From Phascolarctobacterium succinatutens CAG:287 (GTDB lineage: Bacteria; Bacillota; Negativicutes; Acidaminococcales; Acidaminococcaceae): a DNA stretch of 27,565 bases. How positions within the stretch are numbered: the stretch's first letter is position 1; every line of letters starts with the position of its first letter. Both the position numbers and the translations under genes were made by a program. Under the pieces are notes generated by a model, which saw only the letters and a program-made list of their open reading frames with translations, did not search any database and had not been told where the DNA came from. Location of the stretch: assembly GCF_000434895.1 (NCBI RefSeq), contig NZ_FR892783.1, forward strand, positions 1 to 27,565, in the 5' to 3' direction. This document shows positions 8,342 through 16,230 of the stretch, in pieces.

Positions 8342-8349
8342 AATCAACC

Positions 8350-9333
8350 TCAAAAATCACTTATCGTCAAAATCTCCTGCGGGATATACAAATCCTGCTG
8401 CAAAATACTTTGCATTTGCGATTGCGCATTTACGGGAAAATAACGGAAGAAAGCTCCCTGCAGATTACGGTTCTGGTCTTTTTTCGTCGGCGGCAGCTGC
8501 TTGTAATTATCCGCCATCGCCAGCATCGCCAGATACGCAGGAATAAACGGTTTAATCTCCCCCTGCTCTGCAAAGCTTTCTGCCAGCGTTTCATAAATGC
8601 CTATGCCTTCGTAATCCAAATCGCCAAAGTACAACAGCTCATTTCCGTCTGCCAGCATGTATGGTTCAGCGCTGGCGTTAAACTCTTGAAAATAGCTGAC
8701 AACTCTTTTGCCGGCACCGTAAATAACAGTACTTATATTTTCTCCCAAAAGCTGGTTGTTTCCTGCCAGCAGATGCTTTCTCATGCTAAAAAAGGTATCT
8801 TTATTTTCTATAATCAACAGCTTTTGCGGTACTGCGCGTGTTGCAGCAAAATAAGCAAAGGGTTCAGCAGTACTGTAACAGTTTAGTTTAGCAAGCTCCA
8901 AACCGCAGTGACTCAATATTTTTTTGCCTGTTCCCTGAAGCAAAAACTTTTCCCTTTGCCAGATTTGGAAGCTGCGCTCGTTATAAGAAACCTGCTTCGT
9001 AAGTAGAGCAGCACTGTTCTGCAAGAAACTGCTAAGCTGTAAAACATCCTTGCGTTCTTTATTATAGGCTACAAGATTATTCTGATAATATGTTATATTA
9101 ATTTGCGGAGCCAGGTTAAACAAAAGCTCCTGTTTTAACGCTGAATAATCCTGCTTCTCCTCCAGCTCCCAGTATTCCCGATACAACGATGGCTTCTTGC
9201 CGTTTTTCTTCGACGCAAGTACAGGCTTTATCCGCCCACTACCCACAAGCTCCATGATATAAGCATGCTGTTCGCTATATTCAGCATTAATCTTACTGCC
9301 TAAAATTTCTTCCAATGTCCTGCGCTTTTTCAT
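8350..9333 (-). CDS. jetD: Wadjet JetD, Toprim-fold nuclease (DUF2220-like)
   Basis: This 327-residue protein carries the Toprim signature shared with the topoisomerase VI A/Spo11 family. An acidic IENKDTF strand at about residues 175-181 is followed by YFGDLDYEGIGI at about 234-245, which supplies the metal-binding DxD. In Wadjet systems JetD is the endonuclease that cuts the circular DNA captured by the JetABC motor. The N-terminal half is variable and probably the DNA- and partner-binding part. The ATG at 9333 is preceded by a GAGGTG ribosome site; the frame also opens at TTG 9345. It is the first gene of its operon. No Walker or restriction-enzyme motif is present. Confidence 0.87.
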   Translation of the reverse strand: MKKRRTLEEILGSKINAEYSEQHAYIMELVGSGRIKPVLASKKNGKKPSLYREYWELEEKQDYSALKQELLFNLAPQINITYYQNNLVAYNKERKDVLQLSSFLQNSAALLTKQVSYNERSFQIWQREKFLLQGTGKKILSHCGLELAKLNCYSTAEPFAYFAATRAVPQKLLIIENKDTFFSMRKHLLAGNNQLLGENISTVIYGAGKRVVSYFQEFNASAEPYMLADGNELLYFGDLDYEGIGIYETLAESFAEQGEIKPFIPAYLAMLAMADNYKQLPPTKKDQNRNLQGAFFRYFPVNAQSQMQSILQQDLYIPQEILTISDF

Positions 9334-9345
9334 TGTGCACCTCAA

Positions 9346-9424
9346 ACAAAAAACTCCTAAAGCAGCTGAATAACTTTAACCAATCTGCCTTAGGAGTATT
9401 ATACCATATTTTATCTTACTTTAA
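9346..9424 (-). promoter_or_regulatory. Nested pepF terminator and jet operon promoter
   Basis: Read leftward from the pepF stop codon: a weak -35 (TTAAAG, complement of 9419-9424), a 15-base spacer, then an extended -10, TGGTATAAT, with TATAAT at 9398-9403. A 13-bp stem with one G-T pair (9385-9397 with 9353-9365) follows at once, then a T6 tract. A start about 7 bases after the -10 (near 9391) would lie inside the 5' arm of the hairpin. Full-length read-through RNA from pepF would thus terminate, whereas RNA started here would lack six pairs of the stem. Confidence 0.65.
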
Positions 9425-9425
9425 T

Positions 9426-11252
9426 TTACTTTCCCAACAGCGCCTTCAGCTCCTTAAGCTTAGCAGCAAACCTCTGCAGCGTTACCGTTACAGGCTGCGG
9501 CGTATTCAAATCCACGCCGGCGTTCTTCAGGATGTTCAGCGAATAATCGCTGCCGCCCGCATGCAGGAAGCCCAGATATTTTTCCACCGCTCCCGCTTCG
9601 CCGCTTAAAATTGCACTGGCGAACGCTGTCGCTGCACTGTAGCCTGTTGCGTACTTGTACACATAAAACGGTGTGTAAAAGTGCGGTATACGTGACCATT
9701 CGCTTGCCAATTCCTTGTCCACAGTCAGCGCCGGGCCATAGTAATCCCTGTTGCTCTGCAGCCAGTATTCCTCCAGCTTTTCGGCCTGCAGAGAACGGCC
9801 TGCAGTTATTTCGCCGTGAATATATCTTTCGAATTCAGCAAACTGCACCTGTCTGTAAACCGTTGTGCGTACTGCCTCAAGGAACTGGTTCAAAAGATAA
9901 ATTTTCTGCTCTGCCGTAGCATGCTTCAATGTATGCTCCAACAGCAGGTTTTCGTTCGTCGTGGACGCAACCTCAGCGCAGAAAATCGTATATTCCGAAT
10001 TAACGTAGCTTTGTGCCTGACTGCTGAAATAGCTGTGCATAGCATGGCCCATTTCGTGCGCAATGGTAGAAATGCTGTTATAGCGCGGCTGATAATTTAG
10101 CAGCACAAAGGGATGCACGCCGTACACGCCCCAGGAATATGCGCCAGAGCGCTTACCCTTGTTTTCATATACGTCAATCCAGCCTTCGGTCATGCCTTTA
10201 TGCAGCGCCGCAAGATATTCCTTGCCTAACGGTGCCAGTGCCTCCTCAACCTTGGTGCAGGCCTCCGGGAAGCTGCAGGCAAAGCTGTCACCTGCGGTAG
10301 AAATAGGAATATACATGTCATAGTAATGGAATTCATCTACGCCAAGTACGTCCTTCTTTAATTGGATGTATTCATGCAGCGGTGCAAAATTATCATGCAC
10401 AGTATCAATAAGTCCGTCGTAGAGACTGGACGGAATATTATCCTCCGCCAGTGCTGCTTCCAGTGTATCCTTGTAGTTATGCACGGTAGCATAGAAATAA
10501 CCGGTGCGTGCAGAGCCTGTGAGTGTTGCTGCCAGCGTATTGCGGTATTGATGATAGGTATTCATCAGGCCGGTAAAGGAATTTTTACGCAGTACACGGT
10601 CAGGAGAGGTCATATTCAGCAGATAGCAGCCTTCGCTGACGCTGGTCTTGTTGCCCTGTCCGTCGGTAATTTCCGGGAACTGCATATCGGCACTCACGAG
10701 CGCGCGGAAGGCCGCTGCTGCAGTACCTGTTGCCAAATGGCTTTGCGCAAAAACAGCCTCTTTATCTGCGGACAAAACATGGTCTGATAAACGAACCATA
10801 TTTTCAATATAAAAACGGTATTCTGCCAATGCAGGCTCTTCGTCCAGCATTTGCAGCAGTTTTTCTTTGCCTAAGGCCAGCATTTCCGGCTCTACAAAGG
10901 CGTTAGCGTTACTGAAGGCTGCTGCCATACCTTCGGCCTCGCCTGCGAGCGCCTGCAGCTTCTGGTCCGTATTATCCGCATCCTGCTGCAAGCGTGCGTA
11001 AGCGTAAATCTTATCCAGCAGCTTTGCCAACTCTTCCTGCAGCTTTAAGGCTGCACAGACTGCGGCTGCAGTATTCAGTTGGCCCTGCATAGCCTGCAGC
11101 TGCGGCAGCTTGCTCTTATATTCTTCGCAGGCCGCCTGCCAATCATTTTCACTGGCATATATATCACTTACCTGCCATTTGCAGGCTGCCGGAATCTGCT
11201 CTCTGGCAATATTGTTGCCATGAAGCGGAGTAGTATTTTTTTCTTCTGTCAT
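9426..11252 (-). CDS. pepF: Oligoendopeptidase F (M3B metallopeptidase)
   Basis: This 608-residue cytoplasmic zinc peptidase cleaves short peptides, typically of 7-17 residues in this family. The active site is AHEMGHAMH, giving HEMGH at residues 399-403 (two zinc-binding histidines and the catalytic glutamate). The third ligand is the glutamate of FCAEVAS about 25 residues later. The helical N-terminal domain (about 30-130) and the C-terminal YATGYSAATAFA segment are typical of the family, and the length is normal. I chose the ATG at 11252 because AAGGAG lies 10 bases upstream; a TTG two codons earlier is too close to it. The gene is monocistronic, with its own promoter and terminator. The C-terminal segment is followed directly by the jet promoter. 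Confidence 0.95.
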   Translation of the reverse strand: MTEEKNTTPLHGNNIAREQIPAACKWQVSDIYASENDWQAACEEYKSKLPQLQAMQGQLNTAAAVCAALKLQEELAKLLDKIYAYARLQQDADNTDQKLQALAGEAEGMAAAFSNANAFVEPEMLALGKEKLLQMLDEEPALAEYRFYIENMVRLSDHVLSADKEAVFAQSHLATGTAAAAFRALVSADMQFPEITDGQGNKTSVSEGCYLLNMTSPDRVLRKNSFTGLMNTYHQYRNTLAATLTGSARTGYFYATVHNYKDTLEAALAEDNIPSSLYDGLIDTVHDNFAPLHEYIQLKKDVLGVDEFHYYDMYIPISTAGDSFACSFPEACTKVEEALAPLGKEYLAALHKGMTEGWIDVYENKGKRSGAYSWGVYGVHPFVLLNYQPRYNSISTIAHEMGHAMHSYFSSQAQSYVNSEYTIFCAEVASTTNENLLLEHTLKHATAEQKIYLLNQFLEAVRTTVYRQVQFAEFERYIHGEITAGRSLQAEKLEEYWLQSNRDYYGPALTVDKELASEWSRIPHFYTPFYVYKYATGYSAATAFASAILSGEAGAVEKYLGFLHAGGSDYSLNILKNAGVDLNTPQPVTVTLQRFAAKLKELKALLGK

Positions 11253-11387
11253 TATCAATCAGCTCCTTATTAAAGCTGGCAGTACAAGCGCTGCCGTAAA
11301 ATTTTGTCATAACAGGATATGCAGATATCCTATAACTTCATGTATCAATTGCCTGCGCTGATAAATTGCCCAGGCACTCACCTCTTT
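11253..11387 (-). promoter_or_regulatory. Structured 5' leader of pepF
   Basis: The predicted transcript has about 125 nt before the pepF start. Three small stems can be drawn: GCCTG with CAGGC near the 5' end, AGGATAT with ATATCCT in the middle, and GGCAG with CTGCC just before the ribosome site. No T-tract follows any of them, so attenuation by termination is not obvious. I recognise no known riboswitch or T-box. A structural role in translation control is possible but unsupported. Confidence 0.35.
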
Positions 11388-11416
11388 ATTATAAATAACT
11401 ACCGCCAGCTTGACAA
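11388..11416 (-). promoter_or_regulatory. Promoter of pepF
   Basis: On the minus strand TTGTCA (complement of 11411-11416) and TATAAT (complement of 11388-11393) are separated by 17 bases. This is a near-consensus SigA promoter, placed directly after the terminator of the preceding operon. Confidence 0.85.
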
Positions 11417-11427
11417 GCTACGGCACG

Positions 11428-11456
11428 AAAAAAGAGGCTGCCTTCTCAGCAGCCTC
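11428..11456 (-). terminator. Intrinsic terminator of the asp23-NUDIX operon
   Basis: A perfect 8-bp GC-rich stem (11434-11441 with 11449-11456) has a 7-base loop and is followed on the minus strand by a T6 tract (complement of 11428-11433). It lies about 25 bp after the NUDIX stop codon and marks the 3' end of the long operon. Confidence 0.92.
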
Positions 11457-11480
11457 AAATAACTATTGTGATTGACTTTT

Positions 11481-12041
11481 TCAAATTACCTTAGCAGCAT
11501 AAAGAGCGCACAGAGTTTTGGCATCATACAGCTCGCCGTCAGCGACCATGCGACGCAGCTCTGCGGGAGTAAAGGCCTGCACGCCGATGAATTCGTCCTC
11601 ATCGGTATGCTGGGTAAACTTTTGCAGTCCCCAGGCCTTATATAAATGAATAATCTCATCGGAAAATCCCGGCGTAGTCGCAATGCTGATCAGCTTCTCC
11701 CAACGCTCTGCGTCATAGCCTGTTTCCTCGCTCAGCTCACGCTTCGCGCATTCCAATGTATCCTCCTCCGGACCATGGTCCAGCTTGCCTGCCGGAATCT
11801 CCCACAGCAATGTAGCAAGCGGATAACGGCACTGCTTTACCAGCACCACGCGTCCGTCAGCCAGCACCGGTACAATCGCCACTGCGCCCGGATGACGGAT
11901 ATATTCACGCGTTGTATCATTACCGTTCGGCAGCGTTACGTGGTCGCGCTGCACCTTCAGCAGGCGGCCGCTAAAGACCTCCTCATTGCTTCCCGGTACA
12001 TATATTTCATCTAAAGCCGCCTCATGAAATTTTTTCAGCAT
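11481..12041 (-). CDS. NUDIX hydrolase, probable ADP-ribose pyrophosphatase
   Basis: This 186-residue cytoplasmic enzyme probably hydrolyses ADP-ribose or related nucleotide sugars to AMP and a sugar phosphate. The NUDIX box lies around residues 85-110: PAGKLDHG is followed by the metal-binding helix AKRELSEETGY. Between the GKLDHG loop and CAKREL the spacing is two residues longer than the strict G-x5-E-x7-REUxEExGU pattern, with Pro where the first Glu is usual. The strands before it (GAVAIVPVLADGRVVLVKQ and YPLATLLWEIPAGK) are typical of the ADPRase subgroup. It starts 9 bp after the recN stop with GAGG upstream, and it is the last gene of the operon. Substrate assignment is by family resemblance only. 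Confidence 0.88.
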   Translation of the reverse strand: MLKKFHEAALDEIYVPGSNEEVFSGRLLKVQRDHVTLPNGNDTTREYIRHPGAVAIVPVLADGRVVLVKQCRYPLATLLWEIPAGKLDHGPEEDTLECAKRELSEETGYDAERWEKLISIATTPGFSDEIIHLYKAWGLQKFTQHTDEDEFIGVQAFTPAELRRMVADGELYDAKTLCALYAAKVI

Positions 12042-12050
12042 TATCTTACC

Positions 12051-13784
12051 TCATTTCTCCTGCAGTTGCTTCAAGCTGCTTTTTATCTGCTCCGCACCCT
12101 GCAGCAGCTCGGTAGCACTTTCAAAGGCTGCCCTGCTGGCAGGTTCGCCCGCCCTCATGCGCACCACCCCCCTCCGGCGGCCTGCCGTCATGCGCACCAG
12201 CTCCTGCAGACGTCCGTTATAATCAAGCGTTGTCAGCTGCGTTACCGTGCGTCCGTCAGCACTTTGCTTCTCAATATGAATATGATTATCCGCAAAGGCA
12301 GCAATCTGCGGCAAATGCGTAATACACAGCACCTGACCGACACTGGAAATAGCAGCAATTTTTTCCGCCATCTTCTGCGCCGTAACACCGCCGACACCGG
12401 TATCAATCTCGTCGAATACCATCGTAGCAACATCGCCGCTGTTCATCAGCACAGTCTTAACAGCCAATGCAATACGGCTCAGCTCGCCGCCGCTCGCAAC
12501 CTTTTCCAGGTCATTCAACGGCTCGCCCATATTCGCGCTGAAAATAAATTTCAGCTCATCGCGACCCAGCGGCATAAACTTGTCCAGCTGACCGCACTTT
12601 ATCTGCAGCACACCGTTAGGCATCGCCAAATCACGGATATGCTGCGTAATGCGCTGCGCCAACGCCTGTGCGCTGGCTTCACGCAGCTGCGTCAGCACTG
12701 CGGCAGCACGTCCCAAACGCACAACCGCTTCCGCCACAGCCTTCTGCGCCTGCTCTAAGAGCTTTGCGATCTGCTGCAGCTGTTCCAGCTTTTCCTGTGT
12801 CTGCTGCAGATATTCCAGCGCCGACTGCGTACTGCCGCCGTACTTTTTCTGCAGGCGGTAAATAATATCAAGGCGATGCTGCACCTGCGCCGCACGCTCA
12901 CCGTTAAACTCACTGCCTGCCATATATTCGCTCAGCTCCGTGCGGCAATCGTCCAAGCTGATCCAGGCACTGTCAGCACACTCTGCCAACGGCGCCAGAC
13001 GGCTGTCGTAGCGTGCCGCATACTGCAGCTGGTCGCGCACTCTTGCCAAACGCGAAAGAATTGCGTCCTCCTCATCAAGCTGCTGATAAGAGCTGTCAAC
13101 AGCCTTCATAATGCGCTCACTGTTCTGCAGCAGGCGTGCCTCCGCCTCCAGGCCATCTTCCTCGCCAGGCTTCAAGGCAGCGTCCGAAATCTCCTTGATT
13201 TCCCAAGCGTAACGGTCCAGCAGCAAATCCTGCTGCTCATTTTCCTGCTCCAGTTTGCTCAAATGCTTGACTGCAGCGGTATATTCGCTGTAAAGCTGCT
13301 TATACTCCTGCAGTGCCTGCGCCAGCTTCGGACCGCCAAAAGCATCTGTCAGATGCAGCGGCGCATCCGGCTTCAGCAAAGCCTGGTTTTCATGTTGGCC
13401 GTGAATATCAACTAAACGCGCACCGATAGCCTTCAGCACAGCCAAAGGCACCTGCACGCCGTTGATAAAAGCGCGGCTCTTGCCCGCAGCACTTATCTGA
13501 CGCTTCAGAAATAAATCCTCCTCCGGCTCCAGACCGTGCTCCGCCAGCAGCGCTTTAATCTCCTGCTGACCGCTCACGTCAAAAACAGCCTGCACCCACA
13601 GTCCGTCAGTACCGCTGCGCACATAATCGGCAGAAGAGCGCCCGCCAAGCACCATGCCAAAGGCATCTATCAGAATAGATTTACCGGCACCGGTTTCGCC
13701 TGTAAAAACATTGAAGCCGGAGGTAAAATCAGCATGCGCGTCCTCTAACAGTGCAAAATTGTGAACATGCAATGATTGCAGCAT
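12051..13784 (-). CDS. recN: DNA repair protein RecN
   Basis: RecN is an SMC-like ATPase that acts early in double-strand-break repair. The 577-residue protein has Walker A GETGAGKS at 29-36, a central coiled coil (about 155-370), an ABC signature GGELSRIALAVK (about 427-438), Walker B MVFDEIDTGVGG (about 455-466) and the THLPQIAAFAD switch segment. Near the C-terminus (about 530-547) there is an oddity: LVRMTAG is followed by RRRGV and then a near-repeat, VVRMRAG. A 33-nt in-frame tandem duplication explains this, and the usual RecN has only one copy of the segment. The gene follows argR by 15 bp, the arrangement common in Firmicutes, and precedes the NUDIX gene by 9 bp. Confidence 0.96.
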   Translation of the reverse strand: MLQSLHVHNFALLEDAHADFTSGFNVFTGETGAGKSILIDAFGMVLGGRSSADYVRSGTDGLWVQAVFDVSGQQEIKALLAEHGLEPEEDLFLKRQISAAGKSRAFINGVQVPLAVLKAIGARLVDIHGQHENQALLKPDAPLHLTDAFGGPKLAQALQEYKQLYSEYTAAVKHLSKLEQENEQQDLLLDRYAWEIKEISDAALKPGEEDGLEAEARLLQNSERIMKAVDSSYQQLDEEDAILSRLARVRDQLQYAARYDSRLAPLAECADSAWISLDDCRTELSEYMAGSEFNGERAAQVQHRLDIIYRLQKKYGGSTQSALEYLQQTQEKLEQLQQIAKLLEQAQKAVAEAVVRLGRAAAVLTQLREASAQALAQRITQHIRDLAMPNGVLQIKCGQLDKFMPLGRDELKFIFSANMGEPLNDLEKVASGGELSRIALAVKTVLMNSGDVATMVFDEIDTGVGGVTAQKMAEKIAAISSVGQVLCITHLPQIAAFADNHIHIEKQSADGRTVTQLTTLDYNGRLQELVRMTAGRRRGVVRMRAGEPASRAAFESATELLQGAEQIKSSLKQLQEK

Positions 13785-13799
13785 AATCTCTTGCCTCGC

Positions 13800-14249
13800 T
13801 TATCTGTAATCCTTGAAGCGTTCCAGCAGAGTGATTACAGCTTCTTTGTTTGGCAGAGCAATGAAAACGGTGTCATCACCGGCAATAGAACCAAGAATCT
13901 CCGGCCATTTCATGTAGTCTACGGCAAAGGCAACAGCCTGCGCTGTGCCCGGCAGCGTGCGGATTACCACCATGCTGTCGGAAGCACGTACACTGACGAT
14001 AGAATCGTTAAAGGTACGCTCCAGACGCTCCATGGTCAGCATCGAGCTGTGCTCCTTCGGATAAGCATAGTGATAATGTCCGTTGGCATCCGGCACCTTG
14101 ACCAGCATCAGTTCCTTGATATCACGCGAAACCGTAGCCTGCGTAACATCAATGCCCTGATGACGTAAAGCGGAAGCCAAATCCTCCTGCGTTTCAATTT
14201 TATTGTTGTCAATAATCTCTTTAATTTTAGCGTGTCTGGTCATTTTCAT
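13800..14249 (-). CDS. argR: Arginine repressor ArgR/AhrC
   Basis: This 149-residue regulator senses L-arginine and represses arginine biosynthesis genes or activates catabolic ones as a hexamer. The N-terminal winged helix includes the diagnostic QATVSRDIKEL segment (about 37-47). The C-terminal oligomerisation and arginine-binding domain carries GSIAGDDTVFIA, whose paired aspartates contact arginine. I chose the ATG at 14249 because GAGG lies 9 bases upstream; a TTG two codons earlier would be too close. It lies 288 bp downstream of nadK, a gap filled by repeats. It may have its own promoter there, but I see no convincing one. Confidence 0.95.
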   Translation of the reverse strand: MKMTRHAKIKEIIDNNKIETQEDLASALRHQGIDVTQATVSRDIKELMLVKVPDANGHYHYAYPKEHSSMLTMERLERTFNDSIVSVRASDSMVVIRTLPGTAQAVAFAVDYMKWPEILGSIAGDDTVFIALPNKEAVITLLERFKDYR

Positions 14250-14322
14250 AGTCAATCACCTCTAAAAGCAAAATATTTCTATGTCTTACTTTCCTATAAT
14301 CATGATACTTCTATAAAGGTTA

Positions 14323-14541
14323 TGATGTATAGTAATGCCTTACGTATTTATTTATGTAGATTTAGTAGTCCTGGTGACGTATACAATAGTGCCTTATCAT
14401 GCGCCGCCGCGCCCTGTACATCTATCCTTCGTCTACGTCACGGCACACGAGAAGGTACCGGAGACGAAGAAGGGCGACGATGGCGTACTACTGCTACGTC
14501 GAGGAGCCCTAATGACGTATACGGTGCCTTATCGTGCGCCG
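14323..14541. repeat. Degenerate repeat cluster between nadK and argR
   Basis: The 288-bp gap contains direct copies of one motif at 14375-14406 and 14513-14541. Both have TGACGTATAC, then 1-4 variable bases, then GTGCCTTATCRTGCGCCG. A decayed copy lies at 14323-14349 (TGAyGTATA and TGCCTTA retained). A reverse-complement copy at about 14441-14466 matches at roughly 24 of 29 positions. An 8-bp dyad (CTTCGTCT 14427-14434, AGACGAAG 14462-14469) surrounds the inverted copy. No transposase is present and no ORF is convincing. It resembles a decayed interspersed palindromic or MITE-like element. It would be transcribed as part of the nadK-argR message and could fold. Confidence 0.65.
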
Positions 14542-14543
14542 AC

Positions 14544-15404
14544 TTACAGATTGCGCATTAATTTCTGTTGCCAAGTCTGATAATAATCGCGTCGCGTAAG
14601 TCTTACAAACTTCATCTCGTAAGGCGATTTGGCGATATGCACACTGGTATCGTTAGGCACCTCGATAACATTTTCGCCGTCAGCCGAAAGCAGCATTTCC
14701 TCACTGCCGGGAATCGGCCTGAGCTCTATTGTTTCCGACATAGGAATAACAAGCGCTCTGTTCGTCAGCGAATGTGCGCAGACAGGAGTAATGACGCTGA
14801 CATCAAGCTCCGGCATAACAAGCGGTCCGCCTGCTGAGAGAGAATATGCCGTAGAACCGGTTGCCGTTGCGATAATCAGACCATCTGCCGCATATTTACC
14901 GGATAAACGTCCGTTAATAAAAAGCATCATATGCGCCAGCTTGCTGAACATGCCCTTAGCCAGAACTAAATCATTGAGCGCATGCGCCGTAGCAAGCAGC
15001 TTATCGCCGCAGATAACTCTGGCCTGCAGCAGACTGCGGCTTTCTAGCGTATAGTTGCCCTGTGCCAGACGGCTGATAGCCTTATACATACCCTGCAAAT
15101 CAATCTCTGCCAAAAATCCCAGCTTGCCGAAGTTGATACCGAAGGCAGGCACATCGAGCGGTGCAAGGTGGCGCGCCATCTGCAGCAGTGTACCGTCACC
15201 GCCGAGGCTGACACCATAGTCCAGCGTTTTCAGCGTCTGCGGCTCACTTTTATTGTAGCTGCTTACGCCATACTGCTGCGCCACATCCACAGGCAACACC
15301 GGCTCAAGTCCCCAGTCCTTGCAGAGCTGAATAAATTCCGGCAGAGCAATGCAGACGTTTTCTTTACCAAGGTTGGGGAAAATCCCTAAACGTTTCTTTT
15401 GCAT
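14544..15404 (-). CDS. nadK: NAD kinase
   Basis: This 286-residue enzyme phosphorylates NAD to NADP, the only route to NADP in most bacteria. The signature GGDGTLLQ lies at 68-75, with the essential aspartate D70, followed by FGINFGKLGFLAEI. The second diagnostic segment, ATATGSTAYSLSAGGP, is in the C-terminal beta-domain that binds NAD. Length is normal for the family. It starts 1 bp after the tlyA stop, with AGAGGC overlapping the end of tlyA as ribosome site. The 3' end abuts the repeat cluster: one copy ends 2 bp after the stop codon. Confidence 0.96.
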   Translation of the reverse strand: MQKKRLGIFPNLGKENVCIALPEFIQLCKDWGLEPVLPVDVAQQYGVSSYNKSEPQTLKTLDYGVSLGGDGTLLQMARHLAPLDVPAFGINFGKLGFLAEIDLQGMYKAISRLAQGNYTLESRSLLQARVICGDKLLATAHALNDLVLAKGMFSKLAHMMLFINGRLSGKYAADGLIIATATGSTAYSLSAGGPLVMPELDVSVITPVCAHSLTNRALVIPMSETIELRPIPGSEEMLLSADGENVIEVPNDTSVHIAKSPYEMKFVRLTRRDYYQTWQQKLMRNL

Positions 15405-15405
15405 C

Positions 15406-16230
15406 TCATGCCTCTGTCTTTTCTGCTTTCTTATCTAAGTCGCCATGACTGCGGCCTACCAGCTGTGCTACCTGCTCGCTGCTTACGGCATCGTCGTCAC
15501 CAAGCGTCAGGTGCAGCAGATATTCAATATTGCCCTCCGGTCCCTTGATAGGAGAAAAGTCTAAACCGGCAATGCCGAAGCCTTCACCCTTGGCGAAGCT
15601 GATGACGTTATTGATAACCTGCTCATGTACGGCAGCGTCACGTACAACGCCCTTCTTGCCGACATTTTCCTTGCCTGCTTCAAACTGCGGCTTAATTAAA
15701 GCCACTACAAAGCCTTCAGGCTTAAGGATTTTGTGTACCGCCGGCAAAATTTTATCCAGCGAAATAAAGGCTACGTCGATAGTTGCAGCATCCACCTGCT
15801 CGGGCAGGCTGTCTGCTTCCAGATAACGCACGTTGGTGCGCTCCATGTTCACTACACGCTCATCGTTGCGCAGCTTCCACGCCAGCTGACCGTAGCCTAC
15901 GTCAATCGCATACACCTTTGCCGCACCGTTCTGCAGCGCGCAGTCGGTGAAACCGCCGGTAGAAGCACCGATATCGGCAACAACCTTGCCTTCTACGCTG
16001 ATGGGGAAAATCTGCAAAGCCTTCTCCAGCTTCAGACCGCCGCGGCTTACATAGGGCAGCTTGTTACCCAGCAGACGGATAGTAACCTCCGGTGCCACCG
16101 GTGTACCCGGTTTATCTATTTTCTGTTCATTGACCAATACCTGTCCTGCCATAACCGCAGCCTGCGCCTTGGCACGGCTTTCAAACATACCACGGTTAAC
16201 TAACAGAACATCAAGTCTTTCTTTTTTCAC
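15406..16230 (-). CDS. tlyA: TlyA-type rRNA (cytidine-2'-O)-methyltransferase
   Basis: This 274-residue protein has an N-terminal S4 RNA-binding domain (about 4-62: RLDVLLVNRGMFESRAKAQ) followed by a FtsJ/RrmJ-type methyltransferase. The SAM-binding loop is DIGASTGGFTD at 86-96. Later motifs include IDVAFISLDKILP and ALIKPQFEAGKE, which supply the catalytic lysine and acidic residues. Family members methylate ribose in 16S and 23S rRNA and affect sensitivity to capreomycin-type drugs. The old name haemolysin A is misleading. The start is GTG at 16230, overlapping the dxs stop codon (GTGA), with AGGGTGA upstream. Which rRNA sites are modified here cannot be read from sequence. Confidence 0.93.
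   Translation of the reverse strand: MKKERLDVLLVNRGMFESRAKAQAAVMAGQVLVNEQKIDKPGTPVAPEVTIRLLGNKLPYVSRGGLKLEKALQIFPISVEGKVVADIGASTGGFTDCALQNGAAKVYAIDVGYGQLAWKLRNDERVVNMERTNVRYLEADSLPEQVDAATIDVAFISLDKILPAVHKILKPEGFVVALIKPQFEAGKENVGKKGVVRDAAVHEQVINNVISFAKGEGFGIAGLDFSPIKGPEGNIEYLLHLTLGDDDAVSSEQVAQLVGRSHGDLDKKAEKTEA

Noticed and set aside
11300..11387. Leader peptide in the pepF 5' region
   Set aside because: A 24-codon GTG-started frame exists, but its start abuts the possible ribosome site with no proper spacing, and the peptide shows no regulatory codon run.
12140..12200. Frameshift or pseudogene in recN
   Set aside because: The extra segment is a multiple of three, and the reading frame continues normally into the family C-terminus.
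14335..14580. Small plus-strand frames across the nadK-argR gap
   Set aside because: They read through the repeat copies and into the nadK 3' end, have no ribosome site, and show no recognisable protein.
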